A DNA stretch of 64,000 nucleotides from CAYVTM01 sp964454645 (lineage in GTDB: Bacteria > Bacteroidota > Bacteroidia > Sphingobacteriales > Sphingobacteriaceae), in NCBI GenBank assembly GCA_964454645.1, contig CAYVTM010000001.1, forward strand, positions 310,001 through 374,000, read 5' to 3'. The position numbers and the translations under genes were made by a program. Below are positions 50,264 to 59,284 of this stretch, piece after piece; position 1 is the first letter of the stretch; each line of letters opens with the position of its first letter. The notes under the pieces were generated by a model that did no database searches, was not told the origin of the DNA, and was given only the letters and a program-made list of their open reading frames with translations.

Positions 50264-51345
50264 ATATACCGTTCCCCCTTTTTGATCTTTACATCCGCTA
50301 CAAATTGTTTGATTTGTTGCTCGTTCGATTTATGACAAATCAATAAAGTATCGTTCGTATCCACAACGATAAAATCGTGTAAACCTTCAATAACAATAAG
50401 CTTATCGGGACTTGTGTTTATGATGCAGTTCGAGGAATCATACATCATTACATTTTCGGGATAAACCACTGCATTGCCTACATAGTCTTTATCCATTACG
50501 GTATATAAAGATCCCCAGGTTCCTAAATCCGACCAGCCGAAATCTGCCGCATATACATATACATTCGAAGCTTTCTCCATGATACCGTAATCGATGGAAA
50601 TATTCGGACAATGGCTATAGGCTTTCTTAATGAAAGCCTGCTCTTGCGGAGTATTGTATAAATTTTGCCCTTCCGCAAAAATTTCATTAATGTCGGGGAG
50701 GTGTTTGCCGAATGCCGAAAGTATGCTTTTCACACTCCATACAAAAATACCAGCATTCCACAGGAAGTCGCCGCTTTGTATAAAGGTTTTTGCCAATTCG
50801 ATATTCGGCTTTTCGGTAAAGGTTTTTACTTTCGATAAACCCTCTGAACTATTATGTTCATTGAATTGTATATAACCATATCCGGTATCCGGACGAGTAG
50901 GTTTAATGCCTAAGGTAATTAAAGAGTCGTTTGTTTGAGCAGTATTTAATGCCGTTTCAATTTGCCGGCAAAACTCTTCTTCGTTTAAGATTAAGTGATC
51001 AGAAGGCGCAACTGTCAGTATGGCGTCCGGATTAAGGGCAAAGATTTTATGAGAGGCGTAGGCTACACAAGGTGCCGTATTTTTGGCAAGAGGTTCTCCT
51101 AATACCTGAGCGTTGGATAAATCCGGTATTTGTTCGTTCACCAACGGACGGTATATTTCGTTGGTAACAACGTATATATTCTCGGGTGGGCAAATCTTTT
51201 TAAAGCGTTCGTAAGTTTGTTGAATCAGTGTTTTTCCGGTCCCTAAAATATCGATGAATTGCTTAGGATGATTGGTTTTACTGATCGGCCAGAATCTGCT
51301 TCCAATTCCTCCGGCCATAATTACTGCATATTTATTTTGATTCAT
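50260..51345 (-). CDS. manC: Mannose-1-phosphate guanylyltransferase
   Basis: The enzyme makes GDP-mannose from mannose 1-phosphate and GTP for polysaccharide and O-antigen sugars. The 361-residue, single-domain form lacks the phosphomannose isomerase half found in enterobacterial ManC. Motifs are VIMAGGIGSRFWPISKTNHPKQFIDILG at the N-terminus, LTVAPSDHLI, GYGYIQF and FTEKPNIELAKTFI, then WNAGIFVW. It overlaps the kdsD stop/start by 1 nt, so both are in one operon. Confidence 0.94.
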   Translation of the reverse strand: MNQNKYAVIMAGGIGSRFWPISKTNHPKQFIDILGTGKTLIQQTYERFKKICPPENIYVVTNEIYRPLVNEQIPDLSNAQVLGEPLAKNTAPCVAYASHKIFALNPDAILTVAPSDHLILNEEEFCRQIETALNTAQTNDSLITLGIKPTRPDTGYGYIQFNEHNSSEGLSKVKTFTEKPNIELAKTFIQSGDFLWNAGIFVWSVKSILSAFGKHLPDINEIFAEGQNLYNTPQEQAFIKKAYSHCPNISIDYGIMEKASNVYVYAADFGWSDLGTWGSLYTVMDKDYVGNAVVYPENVMMYDSSNCIINTSPDKLIVIEGLHDFIVVDTNDTLLICHKSNEQQIKQFVADVKIKKGERYI

Positions 51346-52310
51346 CAGATAATGCCTTCTTTAATTAAATCGTGTAAATGAATAATCCCGTCATACTTAC
51401 CTTTATCGGTAACCAGTAATTGAGAAATATTGTATTGTTTCATCAGCTCCAAAGCATCAATTGCCAGTTCATTTTTATCGATACTCTTGGGTTTGGTATT
51501 CATAATATCACCGGCATATTTTGTGTCGAAGCTCCCTTTTTCCATCATTCTTCGTAAATCCCCGTCGGTAATTACGCCTACAAGTTCGTTATCTTCATTA
51601 ATAACAGCAGTAGATCCTAAACGTTTGGAACTGATTTCAAAGATAAGTCTTGGAATGGAATCCGAAGAAGAAACTACAGGTTTTTCATTGTTCATCGAAA
51701 TGTCCCCCACTTTTAAGTATAGCCGTTTTCCTAAAGCGCCGCCCGGATGGTATTTCGCAAAATCTTCCGATTTAAAATCTTTCGACTCTAACAAACAGAT
51801 AGCCAGCGCATCACCCATAGCCAATTGTGCCGTAGTGCTGGTTGTAGGAGCAAGGTTATGAGGACAAGCCTCTTGTTCTACGGAAGTGTTGAGGATAAAA
51901 TCTGCTTGCTTGGCAAGGTATGAATCGAGATTACCCACAATCGCAATCAATTTATTGCCTGCCAGTTTCAAAAGGGGTGTTAATACTTTTATTTCGGGAG
52001 TGTTACCGCTTTTAGAAATACAAATAACGGTATCGTCTTTTTGTATCATTCCCAGATCGCCATGTATAGCATCGGCAGCATGCATAAAGAGTGCAGGAGT
52101 ACCGGTAGAGTTGAGTGTGGCTACAATCTTGTTGGCAATGATGGCGCTCTTTCCGATGCCGGTTATCACAACTCTTCCCTTCGAATGATAAATCAATGAA
52201 ACAGTTTCATAGAAATCGTTGTTAATACTATCGCGTAAGGATAAAATCGCATGTGCTTCTGTTTCGAGGGCTTTTCGGGCTATCGCCAGGATGTCTTTTT
52301 GTGGTTTCAA
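51345..52310 (-). CDS. kdsD: D-arabinose-5-phosphate isomerase
   Basis: KdsD converts ribulose 5-phosphate to arabinose 5-phosphate, the first committed step of Kdo synthesis. The 321 residues comprise an N-terminal SIS domain (GRVVITGIGKSAIIANKIVATLNSTGTPALFMHAADAIHGDLGMI, CISKSGNTPEIK) and two CBS motifs (SIPRLIFEISSKRLGSTAVINEDNELVGVITDGDLRRM and AIDALELMKQYNISQLLVTDKGKYDGIIHLHDLI). The layout is the KpsF/GutQ/KdsD form. It runs straight into manC with a 1-nt overlap. A -7-like element at 52340 precedes it. Confidence 0.94.
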   Translation of the reverse strand: MKPQKDILAIARKALETEAHAILSLRDSINNDFYETVSLIYHSKGRVVITGIGKSAIIANKIVATLNSTGTPALFMHAADAIHGDLGMIQKDDTVICISKSGNTPEIKVLTPLLKLAGNKLIAIVGNLDSYLAKQADFILNTSVEQEACPHNLAPTTSTTAQLAMGDALAICLLESKDFKSEDFAKYHPGGALGKRLYLKVGDISMNNEKPVVSSSDSIPRLIFEISSKRLGSTAVINEDNELVGVITDGDLRRMMEKGSFDTKYAGDIMNTKPKSIDKNELAIDALELMKQYNISQLLVTDKGKYDGIIHLHDLIKEGII

Positions 52311-52339
52311 TTTTTATGAAAATTCTTATGAGTAATTCA

Positions 52340-52347
52340 CAAATTTA
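52340..52347 (-). promoter_or_regulatory. -7 element of kdsD-manC
   Basis: CAAATTTA on the plus strand reads TAAATTTG on the minus strand and fits TAnnTTTG, 30 nt upstream of the ATG at 52310. Confidence 0.5.
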
Positions 52348-52406
52348 TACTATTTTAGAAATCAATTTCTATAAATGCATAACAAATTCATTTTTGGGGA
52401 GTTAGG

Positions 52407-54596
52407 ATGATAGAGACTAAGACATTATTGTTCGACAACCTTCATAATTTTTTCGGATTCGATAATTTTAAGGGTCAACAAGAAGAGATTATAACAAATA
52501 TTCTTTCCGGTAACGACACGTTTGTAATTATGCCGACAGGCGCAGGCAAGTCTATGTGCTACCAATTGCCGGCTTTAATGAGTGATGGCACGGCTTTGGT
52601 TATTTCTCCCCTGATTGCTTTAATGAAAAATCAGGTAGATCAGATGCGTGCTTTTGGAAGTAACGATAGCATTGCCCATTTCCTGAATTCATCTCTGACA
52701 AAAGCTGAAATCGCTAAGGTTAAGGAGGATGTATTACGCGGTGATACCAAATTGCTGTATATAGCTCCTGAGTCGTTAGCCAAACAAGACAACCTGGAAT
52801 TTTTGAAAGCCGCAAGTGTTTCGTTCGTTGCAATTGATGAAGCACATTGTATTTCCGAGTGGGGGCACGATTTCCGTCCCGAATACCGCAAAATACGTTC
52901 AGTCATTAATCAGTTGGGAGAGCATGTGCCTATTATTGCTTTAACAGCTACGGCAACACCTAAAGTGCAGCAGGATATTATGAAGAATCTGCAAATGCAG
53001 AATGCTACTTTGTATAAATCTTCCTTTAACCGTCCGAATTTGTTCTACGAGATACGTCCTAAGAAATCGGTAGTGAAAGAGATTATTAAGTTCGTGAAGT
53101 CTCATTCCGGAAAATCGGGAATTATTTATTGTCTTAGCCGTAAAAAAGTGGAGGAAATTGCCGAAGCGCTGAGCCTCAATGGAATAAAGGCTTTGCCTTA
53201 TCATGCGGGTTTGGAAGCGAAAGAGCGGGCAATGCATCAGGATAAATTCCTGATGGAGGATGTGGATGTAATTGTTGCCACTATTGCCTTTGGTATGGGT
53301 ATCGATAAACCCGATGTTCGATTTGTGATTCATCACGACATGCCCAAGAGCCTGGAAGGTTATTACCAGGAAACAGGTCGTGCAGGACGCGATGGTGCCG
53401 AAGGAATGTGTATTGCCTTTTATGCCGAAAGCGATATCCTTAAACTGGCAAAGTTTATGAAAGATAAGCCGGTAGCAGAACGTGAGATTGGCACGCAAAT
53501 ATTAAACGAGGTGGTCGATTATGCCGAATCATCGGCTTGCCGCAGGAAACAGATTCTCTACTATTTTGGAGAAGTATTCAGCGAGGAATCCTGCAACAAT
53601 ATGTGTGATAATTGCCGGCATCCTAAAGAACGTTTCGAAGCAAGCGAATATCTTGCTACCGCCATCAGGGCGGTTCAGGAATTAAATGAAAAATTCAATA
53701 CCGAACATATTATCAATGTTATTTTAGGAGAAGATAATAAAGCGATCTCCGATTTCCAACATTCGAAATTGAAGATATACGGAACCGGGAAAGGACGGGA
53801 CCGTAAACTTTGGGAATCCGTTATCCGCCAGGCTTTATTAGCCGGTTACCTGCAAAAAGATATTGAAAACTATGGATTGATAAAGCTTACCAAAAACTCT
53901 AAAGTATTTTTAGAAAATCCGGTTTCGATTATGTTCAGCATGAATCGCGATTACGATTCAGATGTAGAAGGAGAAGATGAGCACGGCGGCGGATCGGCGG
54001 CAGCAGACACTGTATTGTTTGGTATGCTGAAAGATTTGTGTAAGCAGGTGGGAAAGAAACACAATGTTCCGCCTTTCGTAGTATTTCAGGAACCTACCTT
54101 GCAGGAGATGGCGACTCATTATCCCTTAACTATGGATGAGTTGAAACAAATATCGGGAGTAGGAGCCGGTAAAGCGCTTAAATTCGGCGCGCCTTTCGTA
54201 GAGATGATTAAGAAGTATGTCGAAGAACACGACATCGATCGCCCGATGGATATGGTTGTGAAAACAGCAGCGAATAAATCGGCAATTAAAGTATTTATCA
54301 TTCAAAGTATCGATCGTAAACTACCTTTGGAAGATATTGCGAAATCGAAAGGGTTAACATTCGAACAAATTATTCACGAAATAGAATCAATCGTATCCTC
54401 GGGGACTAAAATCAATATCAATTATTATATCGATGAAATTTTAGATGAGGATCGTCAGGATGAAGTTTTCGATTATTTCCGTTCGGCTCAAAGCGACTCC
54501 ATCGATGAAGCATTAAAGGAATTGGGTGAGGATGAATATTCCCGTGAAGAAATACAATTGATGCGTATTAAATTCATGTCGGATCTGGGAAATTAA
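52407..54596 (+). CDS. recQ: ATP-dependent DNA helicase RecQ
   Basis: This 729-residue helicase has the RecQ core: QQEEIITNILSGNDTFVIMPTGAGKSMCYQLPA (motif I), LVISPLIALMKNQV, the DEAH box AIDEAHCISEWGHDFRPEY, LTATATPKV, IIYCLSRKKVEEIA, and TIAFGMGIDKPDVRFVIHHDMPKSLEGYYQETGRAGRDG. The RQC zinc site is CRRKQILYYFGE with CNNMCDNC. An HRDC domain follows (QEPTLQEMATHYPLTMDELKQISGVGAGKALKFG), and a C-terminal helical extension of about 100 residues characteristic of Bacteroidota RecQ. A 96-nt gap separates it from divergent kdsD. Confidence 0.96.
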   Translation: MIETKTLLFDNLHNFFGFDNFKGQQEEIITNILSGNDTFVIMPTGAGKSMCYQLPALMSDGTALVISPLIALMKNQVDQMRAFGSNDSIAHFLNSSLTKAEIAKVKEDVLRGDTKLLYIAPESLAKQDNLEFLKAASVSFVAIDEAHCISEWGHDFRPEYRKIRSVINQLGEHVPIIALTATATPKVQQDIMKNLQMQNATLYKSSFNRPNLFYEIRPKKSVVKEIIKFVKSHSGKSGIIYCLSRKKVEEIAEALSLNGIKALPYHAGLEAKERAMHQDKFLMEDVDVIVATIAFGMGIDKPDVRFVIHHDMPKSLEGYYQETGRAGRDGAEGMCIAFYAESDILKLAKFMKDKPVAEREIGTQILNEVVDYAESSACRRKQILYYFGEVFSEESCNNMCDNCRHPKERFEASEYLATAIRAVQELNEKFNTEHIINVILGEDNKAISDFQHSKLKIYGTGKGRDRKLWESVIRQALLAGYLQKDIENYGLIKLTKNSKVFLENPVSIMFSMNRDYDSDVEGEDEHGGGSAAADTVLFGMLKDLCKQVGKKHNVPPFVVFQEPTLQEMATHYPLTMDELKQISGVGAGKALKFGAPFVEMIKKYVEEHDIDRPMDMVVKTAANKSAIKVFIIQSIDRKLPLEDIAKSKGLTFEQIIHEIESIVSSGTKININYYIDEILDEDRQDEVFDYFRSAQSDSIDEALKELGEDEYSREEIQLMRIKFMSDLGN

Positions 54597-54606
54597 AAAC
54601 AGAACA

Positions 54607-55416
54607 ATGCTGAATATTAAAAATATAAAACACAAAACTTCCAACAATTTTTTTCTGATGGCAGGTCCTTGTGCCATTGAAGATGAGGCTATGGCCTTAC
54701 GTATTGCGGAAAGAATTGTTAAGTTGAGCGATCAATACCAGATCCCTTATATTTTTAAGGGTTCTTATCGCAAAGCTAACCGCTCGCGTTTGGATTCTTT
54801 CACCGGTATCGGCGATGAAAAAGCATTGAAAATTTTAGCTAAAGTGGCATTGGAATTTGATATTCCGGTAGTGACTGATATTCACGAAAGCTCCGAAGCA
54901 GAAATAGCGGCAGCTTATGTGGATGTTTTACAGATTCCGGCATTCTTATGTCGCCAGACCGATTTATTGGTCGCTGCCGCTAAGACAGGAAAATATGTGA
55001 ATGTAAAGAAAGGGCAATTTCTTTCAGGTGCATCCATGAAACATGCTGTTCATAAAGTAAGTGATTCGGGTAATTCAAATATTATCCTTACCGATCGCGG
55101 AAACTCATTCGGCTATCAGGATTTAATTGTCGACTATCGCAATCTCGTAGAGATGAAACAATTGGGAGTTCCGGTTGTGATGGATTGTACGCACTCTTTG
55201 CAACAACCTAATCAGGAAAGCGGTGTTACCGGTGGTAAGCCCCAACTGATTGAAACCATTGCCAAGGCAGCGATTGCTGTAGGTGCCGATGGTCTGTTTA
55301 TCGAAACACATCCCGATCCGAAAAATGCCAAATCGGATGGTGCAAATATGTTACACCTTGATCATTTGGAAAGTCTTTTACAAAAACTCATTCGTATTCG
55401 TCAGGCTGTTGTATAA
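54607..55416 (+). CDS. kdsA: 3-deoxy-8-phosphooctulonate synthase
   Basis: KdsA condenses arabinose 5-phosphate with phosphoenolpyruvate to Kdo 8-phosphate. The 269-residue enzyme shows FFLMAGPCAIEDEAMA, FKGSYRKANRSRLDSFTGIGDEKALKIL, VTDIHESSEAEIAAAYVDVLQIPAFLCRQTDLLVAAAKTG, NVKKGQFLSGASMKHAVHKV, LTDRGNSFGYQDLIVDYRNL and DCTHSLQQPNQESGVTGG. It starts 10 nt after recQ. With kdsD (51.3 kb) and kdsB (1.8 kb) the window covers three Kdo steps; the KdsC phosphatase was not seen. Confidence 0.97.
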   Translation: MLNIKNIKHKTSNNFFLMAGPCAIEDEAMALRIAERIVKLSDQYQIPYIFKGSYRKANRSRLDSFTGIGDEKALKILAKVALEFDIPVVTDIHESSEAEIAAAYVDVLQIPAFLCRQTDLLVAAAKTGKYVNVKKGQFLSGASMKHAVHKVSDSGNSNIILTDRGNSFGYQDLIVDYRNLVEMKQLGVPVVMDCTHSLQQPNQESGVTGGKPQLIETIAKAAIAVGADGLFIETHPDPKNAKSDGANMLHLDHLESLLQKLIRIRQAVV

Positions 55417-55422
55417 TTTATT

Positions 55423-55965
55423 TCAGGATTTTTTCTGAGTACCGGATTTACTAAAGTAATCCCAAAGAACAATTCCTGCACTTACAGTAATATTAAAGGA
55501 ATGCTTTGTTCCGAACTGTGGAATTTCGATACAGGCATGCGAAGCTTCAATCACCTTCTGGTCTACACCATCGATTTCATTTCCGAAAATAAAAGCATAC
55601 TTCTGTTCATTATCGAAAGTGAATTCGGATAAGTTTTTACTGTTCTCTACCTGCTCGATACTGATGATTTGATAGCCTTGGGATTTTAATTTTTGAACGA
55701 GTTGAAGCGTATCGGGTTCGTAAAACCAATCAACTGATTGTGTAGAGCCGATTGCGGTTTTTTCAATCTCGCGATGTGGGGGGGTGCCTGTAATACCACA
55801 TAAGTAAAGGGCTTCCAAAGCAAACGCATCTGAAGTTCGGAAGATGGAGCCAACATTGTTTAAGCTTCGGATATTGTCGAGAATAAGTACAACCGGAAGT
55901 TTATCCTGTTGTTTGAAGCCTTCAATACCGACCCTCCCTAACTCACTGTTCTTAAGTTTACGCAT
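55423..55965 (-). CDS. TrmH-family (SpoU) RNA 2'-O-methyltransferase
   Basis: The 180-residue enzyme is a bare SPOUT domain: motif 1 LILDNIRSLNNVGSIFRTSDAFALEALYLCG, motif 2 YAFIFGNEIDGVDQ, and motif 3 EIPQFGTKHSFNITVSAGIVLWDYF. It lacks the N-terminal domain of RlmB, and the short N-terminus with KTAIGSTQSVDWFYE is reminiscent of TrmL/TrmH-like proteins acting on tRNA. The exact target is unknown. A -7 element lies immediately upstream, giving a leaderless or near-leaderless message. Confidence 0.9.
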   Translation of the reverse strand: MRKLKNSELGRVGIEGFKQQDKLPVVLILDNIRSLNNVGSIFRTSDAFALEALYLCGITGTPPHREIEKTAIGSTQSVDWFYEPDTLQLVQKLKSQGYQIISIEQVENSKNLSEFTFDNEQKYAFIFGNEIDGVDQKVIEASHACIEIPQFGTKHSFNITVSAGIVLWDYFSKSGTQKKS

Positions 55966-55969
55966 GCGG

Positions 55970-55977
55970 CAAAGATA
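55970..55977 (-). promoter_or_regulatory. -7 element of the SpoU-family gene
   Basis: CAAAGATA on the plus strand reads TATCTTTG on the minus strand. It ends 4 nt from the ATG at 55965. Confidence 0.6.
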
Positions 55978-56004
55978 AACGAAATCAGAATTTTTTATAC
56001 AAGG

Positions 56005-56367
56005 CTAATCGTTATAATTATCTTCATCCGAATAGGATAAACCTGCATCTTCTTCTTTGCTGATATGCATCGAGCCGGTAATTTCATTAGGGTCTGTTTT
56101 TTTGAAGGAAGTGCCTTCTGCTAAATTGGGATCGTAAATATGACCAGGTTTGCGCAAGCCTTTTGGCAGGTCTCCATAATCTTCTGTTTCGTTCCCCGCT
56201 TCTCCATCTTGTGCAGAGAATGAAAAGCCAAAGGCCAGTTTTTCTGCTTCGGAAGTGGAGGAAGAAACAGCGTCTTCTCCATAAAGAGATTCATCGAGCG
56301 GAGATGAGGAGTTTAAGGATTCTTCTTCATTTTCCTTGTCTGGATTTGTGAAATTAACTGCTTCCAT
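56005..56367 (-). CDS. Hypothetical acidic protein
   Basis: This 120-residue protein is strongly acidic and low in complexity, with many Glu, Asp, Ser and Asn (NEEESLNSSSPLDESLYGEDAVSSSTSEAEKL) and a central PKGLRKPGHIYDPNLAEGTSF patch. It has no signal peptide or membrane segment and is probably disordered. I recognise no family. It lies between the SpoU gene and divergent mutS. The composition favours a real, lineage-specific protein, but evidence is limited to the open frame. Confidence 0.55.
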   Translation of the reverse strand: MEAVNFTNPDKENEEESLNSSSPLDESLYGEDAVSSSTSEAEKLAFGFSFSAQDGEAGNETEDYGDLPKGLRKPGHIYDPNLAEGTSFKKTDPNEITGSMHISKEEDAGLSYSDEDNYND

Positions 56368-56525
56368 AATCGTTTCGAATTAAAATTTTCAACAATAGGA
56401 GCCAAGCGCATGCCTCAAGATACCTAAAATATCTTTGAATCGGAAAAAATGTTGAAATTTATTGGATCGGGCCGGAAATCCATCTCATCAATTTTAGTAT
56501 TTTAGCAAAAAAATAAATCAAGGAA

Positions 56526-59150
56526 TTGGCTAAGCAAACGGAAGTAAAAGAAACTCCTTTAATGAAGCAATATAACCAGATAAAAGCAAAGTATCCGGGA
56601 GCATTGCTATTGTTCAGAGTAGGCGATTTTTACGAAACATTTGGGGAAGATGCTATAAAAGCTTCGGAAATATTGGGGATTGTACTTACCCGCCGTGCGA
56701 ATGGCTCTGCATCGCATATCGAGTTAGCAGGATTCCCGCATCATTCCCTCGATACTTATCTGCCGAAATTGGTCCGTGCCGGACAACGAGTTGCTATTTG
56801 CGATCAGTTGGAAGATCCTAAGACCGTTAAAACGATTGTAAAAAGAGGGGTTACGGAAATGGTAACACCCGGGGTTTCGTACAATGATAACATCCTGCAA
56901 ACAAAAAATAATAATTACCTGGCGGCAGTATATTTTTCGGATGATTCATCGAAGCGGGTAGGGCTTGCTTTTCTGGATATCTCTACCGGAGAGTTTTCGG
57001 TTGCGGAAGGGAATATAGAATATGTGGAAACCCTGATTCAAAGCCTGAGTCCTTCGGAAATATTAATTCAGCGTTCGCAGAAAAAATTATTGCAACAGCT
57101 ATTTGGGGATAAGTTTTATACATATTCTATCGACGATTGGGTGTTTGCTCCCGACTACAGTTATGAGCAATTGCTGAAACACTTTGGTACTGTAAGTTTA
57201 AAAGGGTTCGGCATTGAAGAATTAAAATATTCCATTGCAGCAGCAGGAGCTTGTCTGCACTATTTATTCGATACGCAACACAATCATATTGCACATATTA
57301 CATCGATAACCCGTATCGAAGAGGATCATTATGTTTGGTTGGATCGCTTTACCATACGAAACCTCGAGCTGGTTGGCAGCCCGCATGAACAAGCTGTTCC
57401 GCTCATTCAGGTGCTTGATAAAACCAGTACTTCACCGGGAGCACGCTTACTGCGTAAATGGATGTTGATGCCTTTGAAAGAAAAGAAACGTATCGAAGAG
57501 CGGCATCATATTGTATCTACCTTTATGAAAGATGAGCAATTGCAAACCCGGTTGCTTGAACAATTAAAGCTGATAGGGGATACCGAACGCCTGATTTCTA
57601 AAGTTGCTTTGCAGAAAGTGAATCCACGTGAGTTGGTACAGCTTTCAAGAGCTTTGAAAGCGACACAATCAATTAAAGAAATATGTCTGCAATATAGTGA
57701 CCAATCGCTGCGATTGTTAGCCGATCAATTAAACCCTTGTCAGGCATTAGCAGAAAAAATTGATAAGGAATTACAAGCCGATCCGCCCGCCTTGTTGCAG
57801 AAAGGAAATGTAATAGCAGAGGGGATTTCGGAGGAGCTGGACGAATTGAGAAATATCGCATACCATGGAAAAGATTACCTGCTTGGTTTGCAAAAAAGAG
57901 AGAGCGAAGCGACCGGAATTTCATCACTTAAAATTTCATATAACAATGTATTCGGGTATTATCTGGAAGTAACACATGCACACAAAGATAAAGTACCTGC
58001 CGAATGGATACGTAAGCAAACCCTTGTCAATGCCGAGCGTTACATCACTCCAGAATTAAAAGTATATGAAGAAAAGATACTGGGAGCCGAGGAGCGTATC
58101 ACTGCTTTGGAAGCTAAATTATATGCCGATTTAGTCATCAGTATATCCGAATATATTCGTCCGGTACAAGTAAATGCAGGTATTCTTGCGCAATTGGATG
58201 TGTTGATGTCTTTTGCATTGGTATCGCAAAAAAATAAATATGTACAACCGGAATTGAATGAAGAAGGCTTGATTTCGATTAAAGAAGGCCGCCATCCTGT
58301 TATCGAACAACAGTTACCGGTTAATGAGCAGTACATCCCGAACGATGTTTATTTAGATACCGAAACCCAGCAAATCATTATTATAACCGGGCCGAATATG
58401 TCGGGTAAGTCGGCTGTCTTGCGTCAAACGGGTCTGATTGTATTGATGGCGCAAATCGGTTGTTTCGTTCCTGCATCTGCAGCGAAAGTGGGTATAGTAG
58501 ATAAAATTTTCACAAGGGTGGGAGCCTCCGACAATTTATCATCGGGCGAATCTACTTTTATGGTGGAGATGAATGAAACCGCAAGTATTCTGAATAATTT
58601 ATCCATGAATAGTTTGGTCTTGTTGGATGAAATTGGAAGAGGAACGAGTACGTATGATGGTATCTCTATCGCCTGGGCTATTGCAGAATATATACATGAG
58701 CATCCGAAAGCGAGGGCTAAAACACTTTTCGCTACCCATTATCACGAGATGAACGAGATGGAAGCACAGTTTTCCCGGATTAAAAACTTCAGCATTTCAA
58801 TAAAAGAATACGAGCATAAAATTATTTTTCTTCGCAAACTAATTCCCGGAGGCAGCGAACATAGTTTCGGTATTCATGTAGCCAAAATGGCGGGAATGCC
58901 TGCATCAGTAGTTTCCCGCGCGAATGAGATTTTGAAAAAGCTCGAAGATCAGCGCTCCGAATCGTCGGGAAATTCCATTAAAAAAGGACTTCGTAATTCT
59001 CCTGCGAACAGCGAGTTTCAGTTAAATATGTTTTCTATCGATGATCCTGTACTCCTGAAAATCAGAGATACCTTAGCCGATTTGGATGTAAACAGCCTGA
59101 CTCCCGTTGAAGCTTTAATGAAATTAGATGCAATTAAGCGTTTACTTTAA
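56526..59150 (+). CDS. mutS: DNA mismatch repair protein MutS
   Basis: MutS recognises base mismatches and starts repair. The 874-residue protein begins at a TTG (56526) preceded by AAGGA, giving MAKQTEVKETPLMKQYNQIKAKYPGALLLFRVGDFYETFGEDA; the Phe-Tyr-Glu of GDFYETF is the mismatch-reading motif. The ATPase domain has Walker A ITGPNMSGKSAVLRQ, STFMVEMNETASIL, Walker B SLVLLDEIGRGTSTYDG and FATHYHEMNEME. A C-terminal helix-turn-helix region completes the form used for mismatch repair (MutS1). mutL is not in the window. The stop is followed by the tRNA-Ser terminator. Confidence 0.97.
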   Translation: MAKQTEVKETPLMKQYNQIKAKYPGALLLFRVGDFYETFGEDAIKASEILGIVLTRRANGSASHIELAGFPHHSLDTYLPKLVRAGQRVAICDQLEDPKTVKTIVKRGVTEMVTPGVSYNDNILQTKNNNYLAAVYFSDDSSKRVGLAFLDISTGEFSVAEGNIEYVETLIQSLSPSEILIQRSQKKLLQQLFGDKFYTYSIDDWVFAPDYSYEQLLKHFGTVSLKGFGIEELKYSIAAAGACLHYLFDTQHNHIAHITSITRIEEDHYVWLDRFTIRNLELVGSPHEQAVPLIQVLDKTSTSPGARLLRKWMLMPLKEKKRIEERHHIVSTFMKDEQLQTRLLEQLKLIGDTERLISKVALQKVNPRELVQLSRALKATQSIKEICLQYSDQSLRLLADQLNPCQALAEKIDKELQADPPALLQKGNVIAEGISEELDELRNIAYHGKDYLLGLQKRESEATGISSLKISYNNVFGYYLEVTHAHKDKVPAEWIRKQTLVNAERYITPELKVYEEKILGAEERITALEAKLYADLVISISEYIRPVQVNAGILAQLDVLMSFALVSQKNKYVQPELNEEGLISIKEGRHPVIEQQLPVNEQYIPNDVYLDTETQQIIIITGPNMSGKSAVLRQTGLIVLMAQIGCFVPASAAKVGIVDKIFTRVGASDNLSSGESTFMVEMNETASILNNLSMNSLVLLDEIGRGTSTYDGISIAWAIAEYIHEHPKARAKTLFATHYHEMNEMEAQFSRIKNFSISIKEYEHKIIFLRKLIPGGSEHSFGIHVAKMAGMPASVVSRANEILKKLEDQRSESSGNSIKKGLRNSPANSEFQLNMFSIDDPVLLKIRDTLADLDVNSLTPVEALMKLDAIKRLL

Positions 59151-59165
59151 GTTTATATATACAAA

Positions 59166-59189
59166 AAATCCGGTAAAATTACCGGATTT
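59166..59189 (-). terminator. Terminator of tRNA-Ser, possibly also mutS
   Basis: AAATCCGGTAA (59166-59176) and TTACCGGATTT (59179-59189) form a perfect inverted repeat. On the minus strand a run of six T follows, just past the tRNA 3' end. On the plus strand it lies 16 nt after mutS with a weaker T-run. Confidence 0.8.
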
Positions 59190-59199
59190 GATATTTGTG

Positions 59200-59284
59200 C
59201 GGAGAGTGAGGGATTCGAACCCCCGGACCTTTAACAGTCAACGGTTTTCAAGACCGCCGCAATCGACCACTCTGCCAACTCTCC
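59200..59284 (-). tRNA. tRNA-Ser (anticodon TGA)
   Basis: On the minus strand the 85-nt sequence starts GGAGAGTTGGCAGAGTGG and ends in ACTCTCC-G, closing the acceptor stem. The anticodon stem-loop GGCGGTC-TTGAAAACC shows TGA, and a long variable arm (GTTGACTGTTAAAGGTC) and the GGTTCGAAT T-loop are typical of serine tRNA. CCA is not encoded. Confidence 0.96.

Noticed and set aside
51430..52188. Plus-strand frames inside kdsD
   Set aside because: Mirror of the SIS and CBS domains; no independent start signals.
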